From: Pseudophaeomoniella oleicola
Lineage: Eukaryota > Ascomycota > Eurotiomycetes > Phaeomoniellales > Phaeomoniellaceae
DNA length: 64,000 nt
NCBI GenBank assembly: GCA_003868215.1
Contig: QWDQ01000002.1
Span: 124,001-188,000, forward strand
Direction: 5' to 3'
Numbering within the stretch: the stretch's first letter is position 1; the number at the start of each line of letters is the position of its first letter. The position numbers and the translations under genes were made by a program. The notes under the pieces are model-generated. The model saw nothing but the letters and a program-made list of their open reading frames with translations. It ran no database searches and was not told where the DNA came from. Of this stretch, positions 20,400 through 31,942 are shown piece by piece.

Positions 20400-21977
20400 A
20401 TGCGTGCATCAACTTCATTGTCCCCGGTGGCACTGCTTCTGGCTGTTGGTGCCTCTGCAGCTCCGTCGTCTTCAAATAGCAGCTGCCCGTCAGCGCCATC
20501 TATTGGGTCCGTGGATCTGAGCTGGCATCCACCACAGAATACATCGATCAACGATCTGTCCAAGCTCTTGAACACCACGGGCGTCTATGGGTTCGTCTTC
20601 AACGGCTCCTCGGACCCTCTGGGGGTCACATACAGTACATATAACTGGTGCAATATGCCCCATATTAGGACGCAAGAATATGTGAAGGCTCCGTCGGGAT
20701 ATGAGCTCGAATACGTTGAGCTTGTATGTACTACCGAGAACATTACGTCCGCCATGGCTACTGACGCCATAACAGATGCACCGCCATCACAAGCGAACTC
20801 CATATTCCTCAAACACATTCCCAGTTGAGGAGTATTCTTGGAACTGCAATGACGCTTCCCTATTCTATTACGCGAAGCAGGAACCCAACGGTCACAGTGC
20901 ACAGGTTTCCTGGGAACCATATACTTCTTTGTCAAATCCACTTTCCCCCGGAGGCTTCCCCAATTCCACATGCCAGTTTCCGCAAATTACCTACGGAGGC
21001 CTTCAAGATTCTTATCAGCATGGCAAGGACCTTTTTGGTGTCTATCATGACGAGCTCAGTCTGATGCCGGATCAGCTCACCAGCCAGGTCAGCTATCGGG
21101 TGACCAACAATTTTATCACGTCTCAAGTAGCAGGCTTAGTCATAGATGCACAGTATCCGGAGCAAGCTCAAGATAAGAAAATCGGTGTCCAGATCCAGCC
21201 AGACTCCGTGGATTCTTTGGAGCCAGCTTACAGTTGTTCATATGCCAGTTCGTTGCACTCGTCGTACAGCGTAGGCAGTTCCAATCCTGCTTGGACTGCT
21301 CATCTCAGAGAGGCTTCGAGCTTGTTCACTGTGCTAGACAAGGTCTCCGGTGTCAGTACAAACGATCCTGATTGGCAGTAGGTTATCGATATTACGTTTT
21401 CTATATCTGCTAATTCATGTGTAGCAATTGGTTTGATCACTATTTCGACAATCTCTCCGCCAAACTGTGTCACAATAAGCCCTTGCCATGCAATGCCACC
21501 ACTGGTTGTATCACGGAGTCCGAAGCCGAGGAAGTTTTCCGGATTGGCCTATACGAATACTCTTTCATCTGGCGTGATTCCCCTCAAAGTCTCGATTTGG
21601 CGGTCGCAGGATTCGGAATCTGGATGGCTGAGCTCGCTCAAAACCTTCGTGATGTTGTCTCTGGAAGATCACAGGCGGTCTATAGACATAATATTGCTCA
21701 TGATGGGAGTATCAGCCCCTTGTTGTCAATTCTACAGGTCGATGTAATGGTTTGGCCAGGCATGGGCTCTGAGGTTGTCTTCGAACTCTACAGCAAAAAG
21801 GGCTGTTCCGGCAATTGGTTGCGAATCCTCTGGGGTGGTCAAATGCTCATGAGCTCTACTCCGACACTCCAAGCGCAAGACGGGATGATCGACTTGGACA
21901 TGTTCCTGGCATACATTGACGGTTTAGTCGGCGTTGGTGCAGGCAAGATCCCGGGTCTATGCGCCCAATCGTTCTGA
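20400..21977 (+). CDS. Secreted histidine acid phosphatase
   Basis: Three exons: 20400-20723, 20776-21377 and 21425-21977, with introns of 52 and 47 nt, giving 492 aa. The first intron has a CTGAC branch site. The N terminus (MRASTSLSPVALLLAVGASA) is a clear signal peptide. The phosphohistidine motif is RHHKRTP (residues 111-117), the variant of RHGxRxP found in one fungal branch of the histidine phosphatase clan-2 family, and the proton-donor pair is in IAHDGS near the C terminus. Several N-glycosylation sequons and spaced cysteines fit an extracellular or wall enzyme that releases phosphate from esters. The second join turns DW plus CA|C into DWHNWFDHYFDN and avoids a TAG directly after the donor. 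Confidence 0.87.
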
Positions 21978-22795
21978 TGCATCTGTGGTAGAAACTCGTA
22001 TAATCTAGTCACTCGCAACGACTTCAACAGCTTTTGCCTCTATACAGCTTCCCTTGGATTACTGTTCATCTGTCAGTCCTCCTATGTCCTCAATCTCAGT
22101 CGTCAAAGGAGATGGCGCAGATAAGCAATAAAGTGCAAAAAGTAGTAAGCTTCTCTCCTTATGCGGCGTGATAAACATTGCACATTAATTACAGCAGCTC
22201 CTCCGATTGATCCTACTGGCATATAATCATTTCGCAGTGCATTTGTCGCAATCTTGATCGCACGTATCTGAAAGCAATTTGAGATGTTCTTGAGTCTTCG
22301 TCTTCAATGCCAGGAACAGCCAGGAACAGAAAAATACAATAATGATGAATGGTAGGTGATGACGCGAGAATGGCAAGTAGAAATAGTATAGAAAGTGCTA
22401 TCCATATGATAGGGTCTTTGAGGAGGTCGAATCGTAGGGTCGCGTCGCGTCGAAGAGATCACCGAACAGAACAGGTCAAGGTTGCTACGAGGGCCCTGAT
22501 GAGGTCAAGCCGCAGTGCCGTTGTTGACGGAAATGCCCGAGGATAAGCGATAACGTTAGTGGACCCTGGGGATTACCAAGCTCTTGGTGCCACGGTTTTG
22601 CTTAAGAGGTCATCGCAAGTGATTATCTATCATTGATCACCCAAGTATCGCTCATGGTACGTATCCAAACGGCGTCAGCGGGAAGGCATTTCTTTGTGTC
22701 TGCCTTCCCTTGATGTTTGCTCGAACTGGTATCCGGTTATGCCAGCGTCATGGCTCATGCGGACATCACCCTCAAGGGATGGGTTGCACCCAAGA
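21978..22795. other. Intergenic, no gene seen
   Basis: 818 nt between the acid phosphatase stop and the GH47 gene. A 65-codon frame at 22349-22546 is Arg/Ser-rich with no other support. Expected to hold a 3' UTR and a promoter. Confidence 0.45.
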
Positions 22796-25700
22796 ATGAA
22801 GACAACATGGGGGATTTTTTGCAGCTTGATACTCCTTCTATCAACATGGACATGGAAGACCAACTGTATGGGCAAAGAACAATTCCGGGCTCTGAAGTTA
22901 GCTACACTCACACTCCCGTTCCTTGATACGTTCCTCACATGACTGTAGGGCAGAGACTGAGAGTATGTTCTATCATGGTTTCGATAACTATATGAAACAT
23001 GCCTTTCCTGAGGATGAACTTCGACCCATTTCTTGCACGCCTCTCGGACGCGATCGAGCGAATCCAGCGCATATAGAAGTGAATGATGTTCTTGGAAATT
23101 ATTCACTGACGCTGATTGATAGCCTATCGACCTTGGCTATCCTGGCTTCTTCACCGCCGAAGCCGAAGGCTAAGAACAAGGCTTTGAATACGTTTCAGGA
23201 CGCCGTCAAGGAAATAGTTGACCAATATGGAGATGGGACAAATGGATACCAAAATTGTGGTAGGCGGAGCTGCGGTTTCGATCTAGACAGCAAGGTACAA
23301 GTCTTCGAGACTGTTATCAGGGGCGTAGGAGGGCTGCTGAGTGCACACTTGTTCGCCGTTGGCGAATTGCCCATCAGAGGATATTCACCGCCGGCTGCGC
23401 AAGTTGAGGTAGCCAAGCTGTGGGATGGCGAACAGCCCCCCAACAGGAAATCAGGCATTCGATGGTCCAATGGTTTCTCGTACAATGGCCAGTTGCTGCG
23501 TCTGGCGTATGACCTAGGCAACCGCTTGATTCCGGCTTTTTGGACACCGACAGGCATACCTTACCCTCGTGTCAACCTACGTGATGGTATACCGTTCTAT
23601 GCCAACTCGCCCCTGAATCTCGACCCCTGTCAAGGCAAGTGCGACACGGAGAAGACCGGAAGTGACGAAATCACAGAGACATGTAGTGCTGGTGCTGGAA
23701 GCCTTGTCCTTGAATTCACCGTTCTCAGCAGACTCACTGGAGATGAGCGATTTGAAGATCTTGCAACAAGATCATATTGGTCAGTATGGAGCCGGCGCAG
23801 TGAAATCGATCTCATTGGTGCTGGCATTGATGCAGAAAGTGGACAATGGGTCGCCCCATACACAGGTATTGGAGCTGGCATTGACAGTTTTTTTGAGTAT
23901 GCTTTGAAATCTTACATTTTGTTATCTCGGGAGGGCAAGCCGCCTACGAATGTACCTCCTCATGCAAAAGATCCGCGAGAGCTCTTCGAGCCTCTGACGT
24001 CCGAAGAGCAGTCCGCGAAATCATTCCTGGATACTTGGGACGACGCTCACTCAGCAATCAAGCGGCATCTATGGCGCGGTCCAGGCTATCAGCATCCACA
24101 CTTCATTCAGGGCGATTTGTTCACGGGAGCCACCCGCGCGATGTGGCTGGACAGCCTCAGTGCATACTATCCTGGTCTTCTCACTATGGCAGGTGAATTA
24201 AATGAGGCTGCTGAGACCCATCTACTAGCCACTGCGTTATGGACCAGATTCTCAGCGCTTCCTGAGAGGTGGAATGCTGCCACGGGCGATGTTGAAGGAG
24301 GCCTCGGATGGTGGGGTGGAAGGCCTGAATTCGCGGAGTCGAATTGGTATCTCTACAGAGCAACCAAGGATCCGTGGTATCTGTATGTGGCCGAGATGAT
24401 CTTGCGGGACATCAAACGAAGATGCTGGACAGAGTGTGGCTGGGCTGGTATTCAAAACGTGAAGACGGGAGAGCTCAGTGACCGGATGGAAAGCTTTTTT
24501 CTCGGAGAGACTACGAAATACCTCTTCTTGACTTTCGACCCTGATCACCCGCTGAATCATCTAGATGCTCCCTTTGTATTCACAACGGAGGGTCATCCAC
24601 TTGTGATACCCGGATCTCTGTCTAGGAAAGAAATGACTGGCAAGGCTCCGGAGTCCGAATCGGATGGTCATACTCATGCTCCAACTTGCCCCTTGCCGCC
24701 TTCCCCAGGCCCCTTATTTGGTTCTTATGTAGCTGCCCGGCAAGATTTGTTCCATGCAGCTTCTCTTGCCAGGCTGGAGCCAATGACAAATCGAGACATG
24801 AAAGGCTCGCCTCTTGATAATTACGCCACAGCATCGGGCTTCGGTCTTCGTGCCAACCACACCTATTTCCCGTGGACACTTCCCCCCCAGTTGGTTCCAT
24901 GGAACGCAACCAGTTCTCCCATGGCTGCTCGGCCTACATTCGATATATCTTTCCCACCGCTTCCCAGTATGCAGGCATCACTCGCACCATTGCAGAGAGT
25001 GAAAGAAGGCATATTCGTGAACTCTGTCGGTGGTCTCCGATTTGCGATGGTTCAGGATGCACCAGTCCAAGCAGGAGGTCTGAGAGGGAAGCAAGACGGC
25101 TATCGGATACAAGCTATCAACAACTTAGCGCTTGGTCGAGATGAAAAGGTCTATCTCGCCAAGGAGCCTACTTTCGGTATTCTCAATCCGATGGATCCGA
25201 ATTTCACCAGAGTTAAGGATTTAGCCGTTCTTGATCTCGTGGTTGATGTGCCAGGAGGTCCCGAGCAAAGGGCTACAGCAACCTCTTCGATCGAAGAAGA
25301 AACCCTATCCACGGTGCTGGATGAGCTGGAGGGAAGCGAGGTGAAGGGCCGTTTCCAAGAACTTCTAGAAAAGCTCTCCTCTGTTCTCAAAGATACGAAG
25401 ACGCTCGCATCAGAAATGATGCCACAAATAACGCAGAATCTCACCCGATATTATCTCAGCGCGATGGTACCAACCGGTCTCGGTGCCGCTCCCATCCCGG
25501 AATGGGTGGATGCCCCTTCGATATTGCCTTTACAAGGGCCGTCTGGTCCACTGGCTTGGAACACAGTGTACGTCGCAGGTGAGGCGTGCGAGGGTAAGAT
25601 GCCTCTGTACATACCGAGAACCCATCAGGTTATTATCATGAAACGAGGAGGTTGCTCGTTCTCGGAGAAACTAGCCAATATTCCGGCCTTTGCACCTTCG

Positions 25701-25958
25701 CCTCACGGCCTCCAGTTGGTTGTTGTGGTATCGTATGACGCAGAAGACGTATCAGATCATTGGCTGGCGCGACCACTCTTGGATAAGCAGCAAATCACCA
25801 GCGGAGGTCTGCCGAGACACAATCCTATTCCCATGGTACTTGTTGGGGGAGGCGATGAGACTTTTGAAGCTCTGGAGCGAGCCGTTGGGATCGGAGTGAA
25901 GAGGAGGTACACCATGGAAGCGCAAGGGATACCCATCAGTAATCTAGTTATCACATGA
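22796..25958 (+). CDS. GH47 EDEM-type alpha-mannosidase with PA domain
   Basis: Two exons, 22796-22896 and 22949-25958, joined over a 52-nt intron, giving 1036 aa. Exon 1 encodes a signal peptide (MKTTWGIFCSLILLLS). The join gives FRALKAETESMFYHGFDNYM, the canonical EDEM start of the GH47 domain. GH47 signatures follow: NDVLGNYSLTLIDSLSTL, QVFETVIRGVGGLLSAH, GAGIDSFFEYALKSY, ESFFLGETTKYLFLTFD and FTTEGHPL. A protease-associated (PA) domain lies at about 880-1000 (YIPRTHQVIIMKRGGCSFSE), as in the EDEM3 type. The enzyme would trim mannose from misfolded glycoproteins in the ER and commit them to degradation. No KDEL-type tail is present. The methionine-like start at 22923 is a TTG inside the intron and is not used. 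Confidence 0.92.
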
Positions 25959-26922
25959 TGTTGTAAAGCGGTCTGGTATATATTTGAGGTATTTTCATGT
26001 ATCTATTCTAAGCATCATACCAATTTGGACATTTGAGGTTGGACCCAACGATTCTGCTAGTTCGGTTCATATTGTACTTAGGGCGATGGACTGTGTGAGT
26101 GAGCCTGACGCCCCAGAAATAGCATTGAGGCTCTGCGCACAGCCTTTCCTCCGTTAGATCTAAGGTTTGTGGGGTTGATGTTGCCACTGCTCCTGTTGTA
26201 CTTGTTGTCTCTCTTCCGTAACTTATCAATCATCTTTATCTACTACATCTACAACAGAATGGTAACTGTTTGTATTCGTCCAGCATCACGTTCGATTGAC
26301 AGCGATCTACAAGCTAACGAGGATGTGTCACTTTGTTCATTGGATTGCTCGTTTTACATCATATTACGGCAGCAGCCTACTGTAGCGTGCCGATCACTAT
26401 CCATAGTGATTACAGTAGGGTTCAGCTGTGACTCCTTTTGATGAGCACACATCATTTCAGCCCCCAAAGCTGCGCTTGGCCTGAGGGGTGATTCACCAAT
26501 TACGCCTGCATGATTACCTACGAGATCCTGTAAGATTACCTAGGTAAGACGGCGGTTACCTAAGGACCCCCCAATGAATGCGTGCCTTTCCTTTTCAACG
26601 TGCTTTCTTATTCAATCTGTATTCAGCCCTGCTCTGGGGGCCATGGGTCCGTCGAGAGGATGGTCAGACACCAGGATTCTAACGGGATAGATCGACGACC
26701 ATGTGCAACTTTGCAAAGCCTTGACCTCCGCCTTGTGCAATTCTCATTTTTTCCTTGAGGGTGTACTTGTGCTGCCACATTAAGATAACGTGTCTTCATG
26801 AATTATTATATATCAGGTTGTCATGAACCACGATATGTGTTAGCTGCAGGTCATCCTACTTGGACCTTGGCTCTCGTTCGCAGCGGTAATTAACGTCTAT
26901 CCTTTTTGTACGTTCGACCAAC
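25959..26922. other. Intergenic, promoter of DUF2235 gene
   Basis: 964 nt. A TATTATATATC element at about 26804-26814 lies some 110 nt before the next ATG. A short direct repeat GATTACCTA occurs twice around 26512-26545. No gene seen. Confidence 0.4.
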
Positions 26923-28701
26923 ATGACGTCGAGACATGAAGGCCCTGGGAAACGGTTGATCATATGCTGTGACGGGACCTGGAAAGACAGTGACGGAAAA
27001 CCAGATTGGCCCACCAACGTTACCAGGATAGCTCGATGTATCAAGACAGAGGGCTACGATAGAATCGGAGAGAAATCAATACCCCAGATCATCTACTATC
27101 AATCCGGGGTCGGCGTTGAACAAGGATTGTATAGTAGTATTGTCGGCGGTGCCACGGGTAAAGGTGTGTTGATAGGTCACTGTCCTCGGTATGCTACATT
27201 TGGCTGACCTACCTTGGTAGGCATTGGTGAGAACATCAGAGAAGCTTATAGGTTCATCTGCAACAATTACAATTCAGGCGATGAGATCTTCTTGATCGGC
27301 TTTTCTCGTGGTGCTTTCACCGCTAGAAGTATTTCAACCCTGATGGGCAGCGTCGGCCTCCTCACCCCCAAAGGCTTACGCTATCTCTACCCTATCTTCA
27401 AGGACTGGGAGAACCAGATTGAAAGCGGCTGGCATTCTCCGTACAAGCCATGGCCAGGAAGACCCAAGGGCGGCAAGATGGACACACCCGAGTCTCGTGC
27501 CGCATATAAACGTGCACTGCAGGCCCAGGAGTTGAGCCGATTTGACTACTCGATCAAGGCGTGCGCTGTTTTTGACACGGTAGGCAGTCTGGGAATACCA
27601 ACCATCGGGCTCCTACCTAAGCTGTTCAAACAACATCTCTCTTTTGTTGACACCAAGATTGAGAACAATATCGAAAACGCCTTCCAGGCTCTTGCCCTAG
27701 ACGAACTACGCAGTCCGTTTAGTCCTACTATCTGGGAAAAGCCGGACGATCAGGAAAACCCCAAGATCCTGAAACAGTGCTGGTTCCCTGGCGTCCATTC
27801 TGACGTTGGAGGGGGGTATCCCGACGGAGAACTTGCCAACCTCACACTCGCTTGGATGCTGTCGAATCTTAAACCTTTCGTCGACTTTGATGAGTCATAT
27901 ATCATTCAACAACAACGTCTTACCTACGAACACATCAAAGACTCTGGTCATGAGCCTCGTGACTGGGGTTTGGGGCGTATTCACAACTCCTTTACACTAG
28001 GCTTCTGGCTTGCCGGCAAGACCATTCGCACTCCAGCGGAATACTTCGAGCTGGAACCTTCCTGGCTTCCACATCTCTTTGGTCTGTCTGGCCGCTACCG
28101 CTCCAATAACCGTCGCCTTCACAACACGCGGCAGACCATTCATGCTAGTGTTCGTGTTCGCAAGGCATGTGACGGTCGAGGCTACGATGATCACGGTCAT
28201 TACGACTGCGGAGCTCTAAAAGGGTGGGTTTGGCATCCGGTCAATCCCGTTCCCAACGGCAATGGAACTCCATCTTCAACTCTCACTCAACCCACGACCA
28301 ACACCGCTCTCCACCCTCTTCAAGCCCAGGGAAAAGTCCTTTGGACCAAAGAAACCGGCCTCAAAGATGAACCCGAACTGACCATGGAAGAAGACGAACT
28401 CGGCGAACTAGAACTCCTCCTCATGAAGAATTGGAGCCCCCTAATCCACCAGGACCTAGAAGCCCTGATCCCCGAACGACCGTCCACAGACCTCCTCCGA
28501 TCACGAAGGAAAAGCCGCACCTATCCTCGAGACCACCCACCCCATATCCCTCACGACTACGGAGAATCAGGAACACCCCCACCCCCTCCTCCTCCTGCTC
28601 CTCTTCCTCCCGCCGAAGTCCAGAGACACAGCGTCGCGTTGCCCATCATCAACGGTCCACACGGTAACAGCACAACCGTTGTCACAGAAAAGAAAAAGAC
28701 C

Positions 28702-28738
<37 letters not shown>

Positions 28739-28890
28739 CCACTAAGAACGCTGAAAGTCTCGAAGATGCCATCCGACGCAACGGCAACAACGGCAACGAC
28801 GGCAACGAAGCTGGTGAGGAGGAATTCATCGCGAATCTCGGACAACCCAGGAGAGCCACGACGAGTCCGTCCCTATATCCTAGAGAATGA
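26923..28890 (+). CDS. DUF2235 alpha/beta-hydrolase protein
   Basis: Two exons, 26923-27163 and 27221-28890, with a 57-nt intron, giving 636 aa. The DUF2235 fold is marked by LIICCDGTWKDSDG near the N terminus, the nucleophile elbow IFLIGFSRGAFTARS, the AVFDTVGSLG strand and WFPGVHSDVGGGYPD, which supplies further catalytic-type residues. In bacteria this family includes Tle1 type VI phospholipase effectors; the many fungal copies are mostly uncharacterised, so lipase activity is inference. The last 180 residues are disordered, with a PPPPPPPAPLPP run and a poly-Asn tract coded by a CAA/AAC repeat. There is no signal peptide. The intron join rebuilds ATGKGIGENIREAYRF, which is the expected family sequence. 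Confidence 0.87.
28701..28737 (+). repeat. In-frame (CAA)12 microsatellite coding poly-Asn
   Basis: Twelve tandem triplets read as AAC in the DUF2235 gene, giving about 12 asparagines. Length can vary without breaking frame. Confidence 0.9.
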
Positions 28891-28940
28891 ATAAGACTTA
28901 CAACTTTGGTTCTTGTTTTTTGTTCTTTGATTTAATCTCT

Positions 28941-28943
<3 letters not shown>

Positions 28944-28984
<41 letters not shown>
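28944..28984 (+). repeat. (CT)n microsatellite
   Basis: About 20 uninterrupted CT units in the 3' region of the DUF2235 gene. Confidence 0.95.
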
Positions 28985-28986
<2 letters not shown>

Positions 28987-29105
28987 CTCTTTGTCCTCTT
29001 TTCTCTATTCTATACATAGTCGTAAGTTACTCATCAATCAACACTTTCTATTTCAGCATATCATATCCTACCCTATCATAGTTGGTCAGCGTTAATCTAT
29101 GGCAT

Positions 29106-29180
29106 CTTTTCTTTTCTTTTCTTTTCTTTTCTTTTCTTTTCTTTTCTTTTCTTTTCTTTTCTTTTCTTTTCTTTTCTTTT
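29106..29180 (+). repeat. (CTTTT)15 microsatellite
   Basis: Fifteen perfect 5-nt units, 75 nt. Perfect copies suggest recent expansion. Confidence 0.95.
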
Positions 29181-29296
29181 CCTGTTTCTCTATTAGTATG
29201 TATTTTACCTATCTTTATATATATCTATCACAACACAATATTGTTATCTTTTAAACGACTTGGATTGTAAGTGACTTGTAGAGAGATGGACGGATG

Positions 29297-29328
29297 GGTA
29301 GGTAGGTAGGTAGGTAGGTAGGTAGGTA
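29297..29328 (+). repeat. (GGTA)8 microsatellite
   Basis: Eight tandem GGTA units just before the SDR gene stop. The same 4-mer recurs throughout the 47-48 kb region. Confidence 0.9.
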
Positions 29329-29375
29329 ATAAGTACTTAGTGGGTAAAAAAGAGAACGAAATATATAGATCCAAA

Positions 29376-30325
29376 TCACAACCTCCCCATCCGACTCAAC
29401 ACCTCCCCCCCGTCCGTCACGATGACCGCCCCGTTCAAATGCGCCGCCCCCCTACTCGCCAAAAACACGACCAGACCCGCAATATCCTCGGCTTTACCCA
29501 ACCGGCCCGTCGGGACCTCTTGGGCGATCGCATCAGCCCCTCCCGCCATGTCGAGCAAGCCGTTCGTCATTTTCGAGGGATAGAAGCCGGGCGCGACGGC
29601 GTTGCAGGTGATGTAGCGCTGGCCGAGTTCGACGGCGAGGTTCTTTGTCAGGTGGATCGCGGCGGCTTTGGAGGCTGAGTAGCCGTACGTGGCTTGTTGG
29701 CCGAGGGTGCCGATGCCGATGCCGGCGATCGAGGCGGTCACGATGATGCGTGAGGGGTCGGATTGGCTGGCGTGCCGACGGAGGAGAGGTTCGAATTTTT
29801 GGACGGTCAGAAATACGGATTTGACATTGAGGTCCATGACTTTGGCGAAGGCGGCGTCCGGGTGGGTTTCGAGGGCTTCGCCCCAGGTGGCGCCGGCGTT
29901 GGCGAAGAGGATGTCGATGTGAGAGGTCGTCTTGGACACTTCGGATACGAGTCGTTCGATCTCTGAGGCTTTGGAAATGTCGGCTGGGACAGAGATGGCG
30001 AGGGCGTTGGGGCGTTTGTTTGGTAGTGCATTGAGCGCTTTGACGGCTTCTTCACATGCTTTCGCTTTGCGGGACGTGATGTAGACACGGTGACAGCCCG
30101 CTTGCAGAAGACTGTACGACAACGTAATGTTAACACAGGGTTCTGATAAATAGACAAAGCAGCATTCGCGATGAACAGGGTGGGCTTCAATGGAAGGAGA
30201 TGTACATACCCGCTGGCTGCATGAAGGCCCAGACCTCGGGACCCTCCTGTTACAACCGCGACCTTGCCATCTAATGTGAAGATGGTGCCAAAATCCTCGA
30301 GCTTGACATCTGCTTCCGCAGACAT
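29376..30325 (-). CDS. Short-chain dehydrogenase/reductase (SDR), RhlG-like
   Basis: Two exons on the minus strand, 30325-30210 and 30111-29376, with a 98-nt intron, giving 283 aa, the usual SDR length. The Rossmann cofactor motif is VVTGGSRGLG (about residues 24-33). Other classical motifs are LFANAG (Asn about 110), VTASIAG (Ser about 166) and the catalytic YGYSASK (Tyr 183, Lys 187). The C-terminal GAVIVTDGGEVLSRMG matches the RhlG/3-oxoacyl-reductase side of the family. It should be an NADP(H)-dependent soluble oxidoreductase; the substrate is unknown. The start at 30325 gives MSAEADVKLED; an upstream in-frame ATG-like codon at 30454 lies in the leader. The join rebuilds AASGLLQAGC. Confidence 0.9.
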
Positions 30326-31141
30326 ATTGTATACGTATGTATATAGATCTATGCGGGGAAAGGCAAAGAAGAAGAGATCCAGCTCTCGTAGTCTCTCGAT
30401 GGAGATGAAATGCAATGGTGTGTTGAGACTTAGACTATCTCCGCTGGAAATCAAATACCAGATAGAAACGCAAGAGAAGAGGATTTTGTCTTGAAAAGAT
30501 GTATGATATCAAAAGCAATGGACGATCAAGTTTCTAAAGAACGGGAGAGATTGGTGTCAATGTACTACATGTTGTGTTGCCGAGAGAGGATGAAGTCCCC
30601 GAAACTACTTTGTATCTTTCTTCATTGAGCCGAGGTACAATTTACAATAATGCTGATTCATCATCTCATCTCTTCTTGCTATCCAGTTCATACTGTTCCA
30701 GTCTCCTGTGAAATAATATCTGGTATGTCAAGATCCATCTTCACATTTCTATGAGGCATTTTCTTTCGAATCCTAACTAGATCGCCCAGATTCCTGTTTC
30801 CTATCGAGTCCAAGCATTACGCGATATGAGGGAAATTATCCAGGTTGGTAAGAATGAGCACCGATTTTTGGTTGACTGTAAAGTCTTCAATGTTTGAACT
30901 ACCTTGGATATTTCATCAAGCTAGAAGTTCGCAGAGGCTCTCCCCATCAAGACCATATCTTGATCTCGAGCACGTCTACCAAAACGAACCGAATAGCCTC
31001 CGTCTCCGCCTCCACCTGGGGGGTATGTGTGATTACTATAACGAACAGAAAGAATCAGAATTCAACGCCATGACCACCACGGTTTTTTTTTGCTTCAATA
31101 TATCTCCACTCTTCCCGTCCCCTAGGATCTCACTATCGATC
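30326..31141. other. Intergenic: SDR promoter and cupredoxin 3' end
   Basis: 816 nt between two leftward genes. Short open frames only. No repeat or regulatory motif that I can defend. Confidence 0.45.
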
Positions 31142-31942
31142 CTACAAGACCAGCACGGCCAAACCGGTGACTGCCATGACAACCAACGCAGTCAAGCCAG
31201 TGGAAGCGTCTGGTTTGGCGTTGGCGCCGCTGGTAGTCTCTTGTGCTGGGTTGTTTGAACTTGTAGTGGATGAGCCGCCACTGGATGTACCGTCCGACGA
31301 GCCGGAGCCGGAGCTACTGCTGCCTGAGCTGCTCGAAGATGCGCCTGAGCTCGTCGACGTACTCTTGAACTGCGAGGCTTTCACCTTGAAGGCTGAAAGG
31401 TTGTTCGGAGAAGAATCGTTACTAGAAAAAAAGCAATTAGTTCAGGTCTCGAATTTGTTTGATTGCAGACTGGTGACTCTTACGCGTTGATGGACATGAC
31501 CATTCCCTTTTGGCAATGCCCCTCCTGACCACAGTATAGCCAAATGGGTTTAGTGTCATTGATCATTACAGAGAAAACAGGAATCTCCGTGGCGTCTGCT
31601 GCGACGGGCATGAAGCCGGATTTGAGCATGCTGGTTGCATTGGTCGTTTGAGTCAATGGCACGCATGGTTCGGCAAAGCTCGACTGCGTCACTGTATGGT
31701 TCTAAGCACCAGAAGCGTTAGCGACCATATATGGCTTCGCAAGTAACGCGGCAGTCTTCTCGTACCTTTGGATGGAATTGGAACTGGACCATGGTCCCTG
31801 GAGCAGCCGTGACCTGTTCTGGGAAGTATGCCAGGGAGCCATTCGAATTCGAGACTTGGACCACTTGGACTTGTATGGAAGATGATTGTGCGTAGGCGCC
31901 GGACGCGAGGAGCACGCTGGCAACCACCGAATTGAAGAGCAT
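31142..31942 (-). CDS. GPI-anchored extracellular cupredoxin
   Basis: Three exons on the minus strand, 31942-31766, 31701-31484 and 31421-31142, giving 224 aa; introns are 64 and 62 nt. A signal peptide (MLFNSVVASVLLASGAYAQ) precedes one plastocyanin-like domain. All four type-1 copper ligands are visible after splicing: His 61 in PKNHTVT, Cys 116, His 121 and Met 126 in YCGQEGHCQKGMV. A Ser/Gly-rich stalk (about 145-195) leads to a hydrophobic C terminus (LTALVVMAVTGLAVLVL) that fits a GPI signal. Such proteins sit in the wall or membrane and may take part in copper handling or redox reactions; function in fungi is little known. The first join places the His ligand, which supports it. Confidence 0.9.

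Larger units (their letters stand above)
28891..29375. other. Convergent 3' region dense in microsatellites
   Basis: 485 nt between convergent stops. It holds three separate simple repeats listed below and no gene. Confidence 0.7.
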
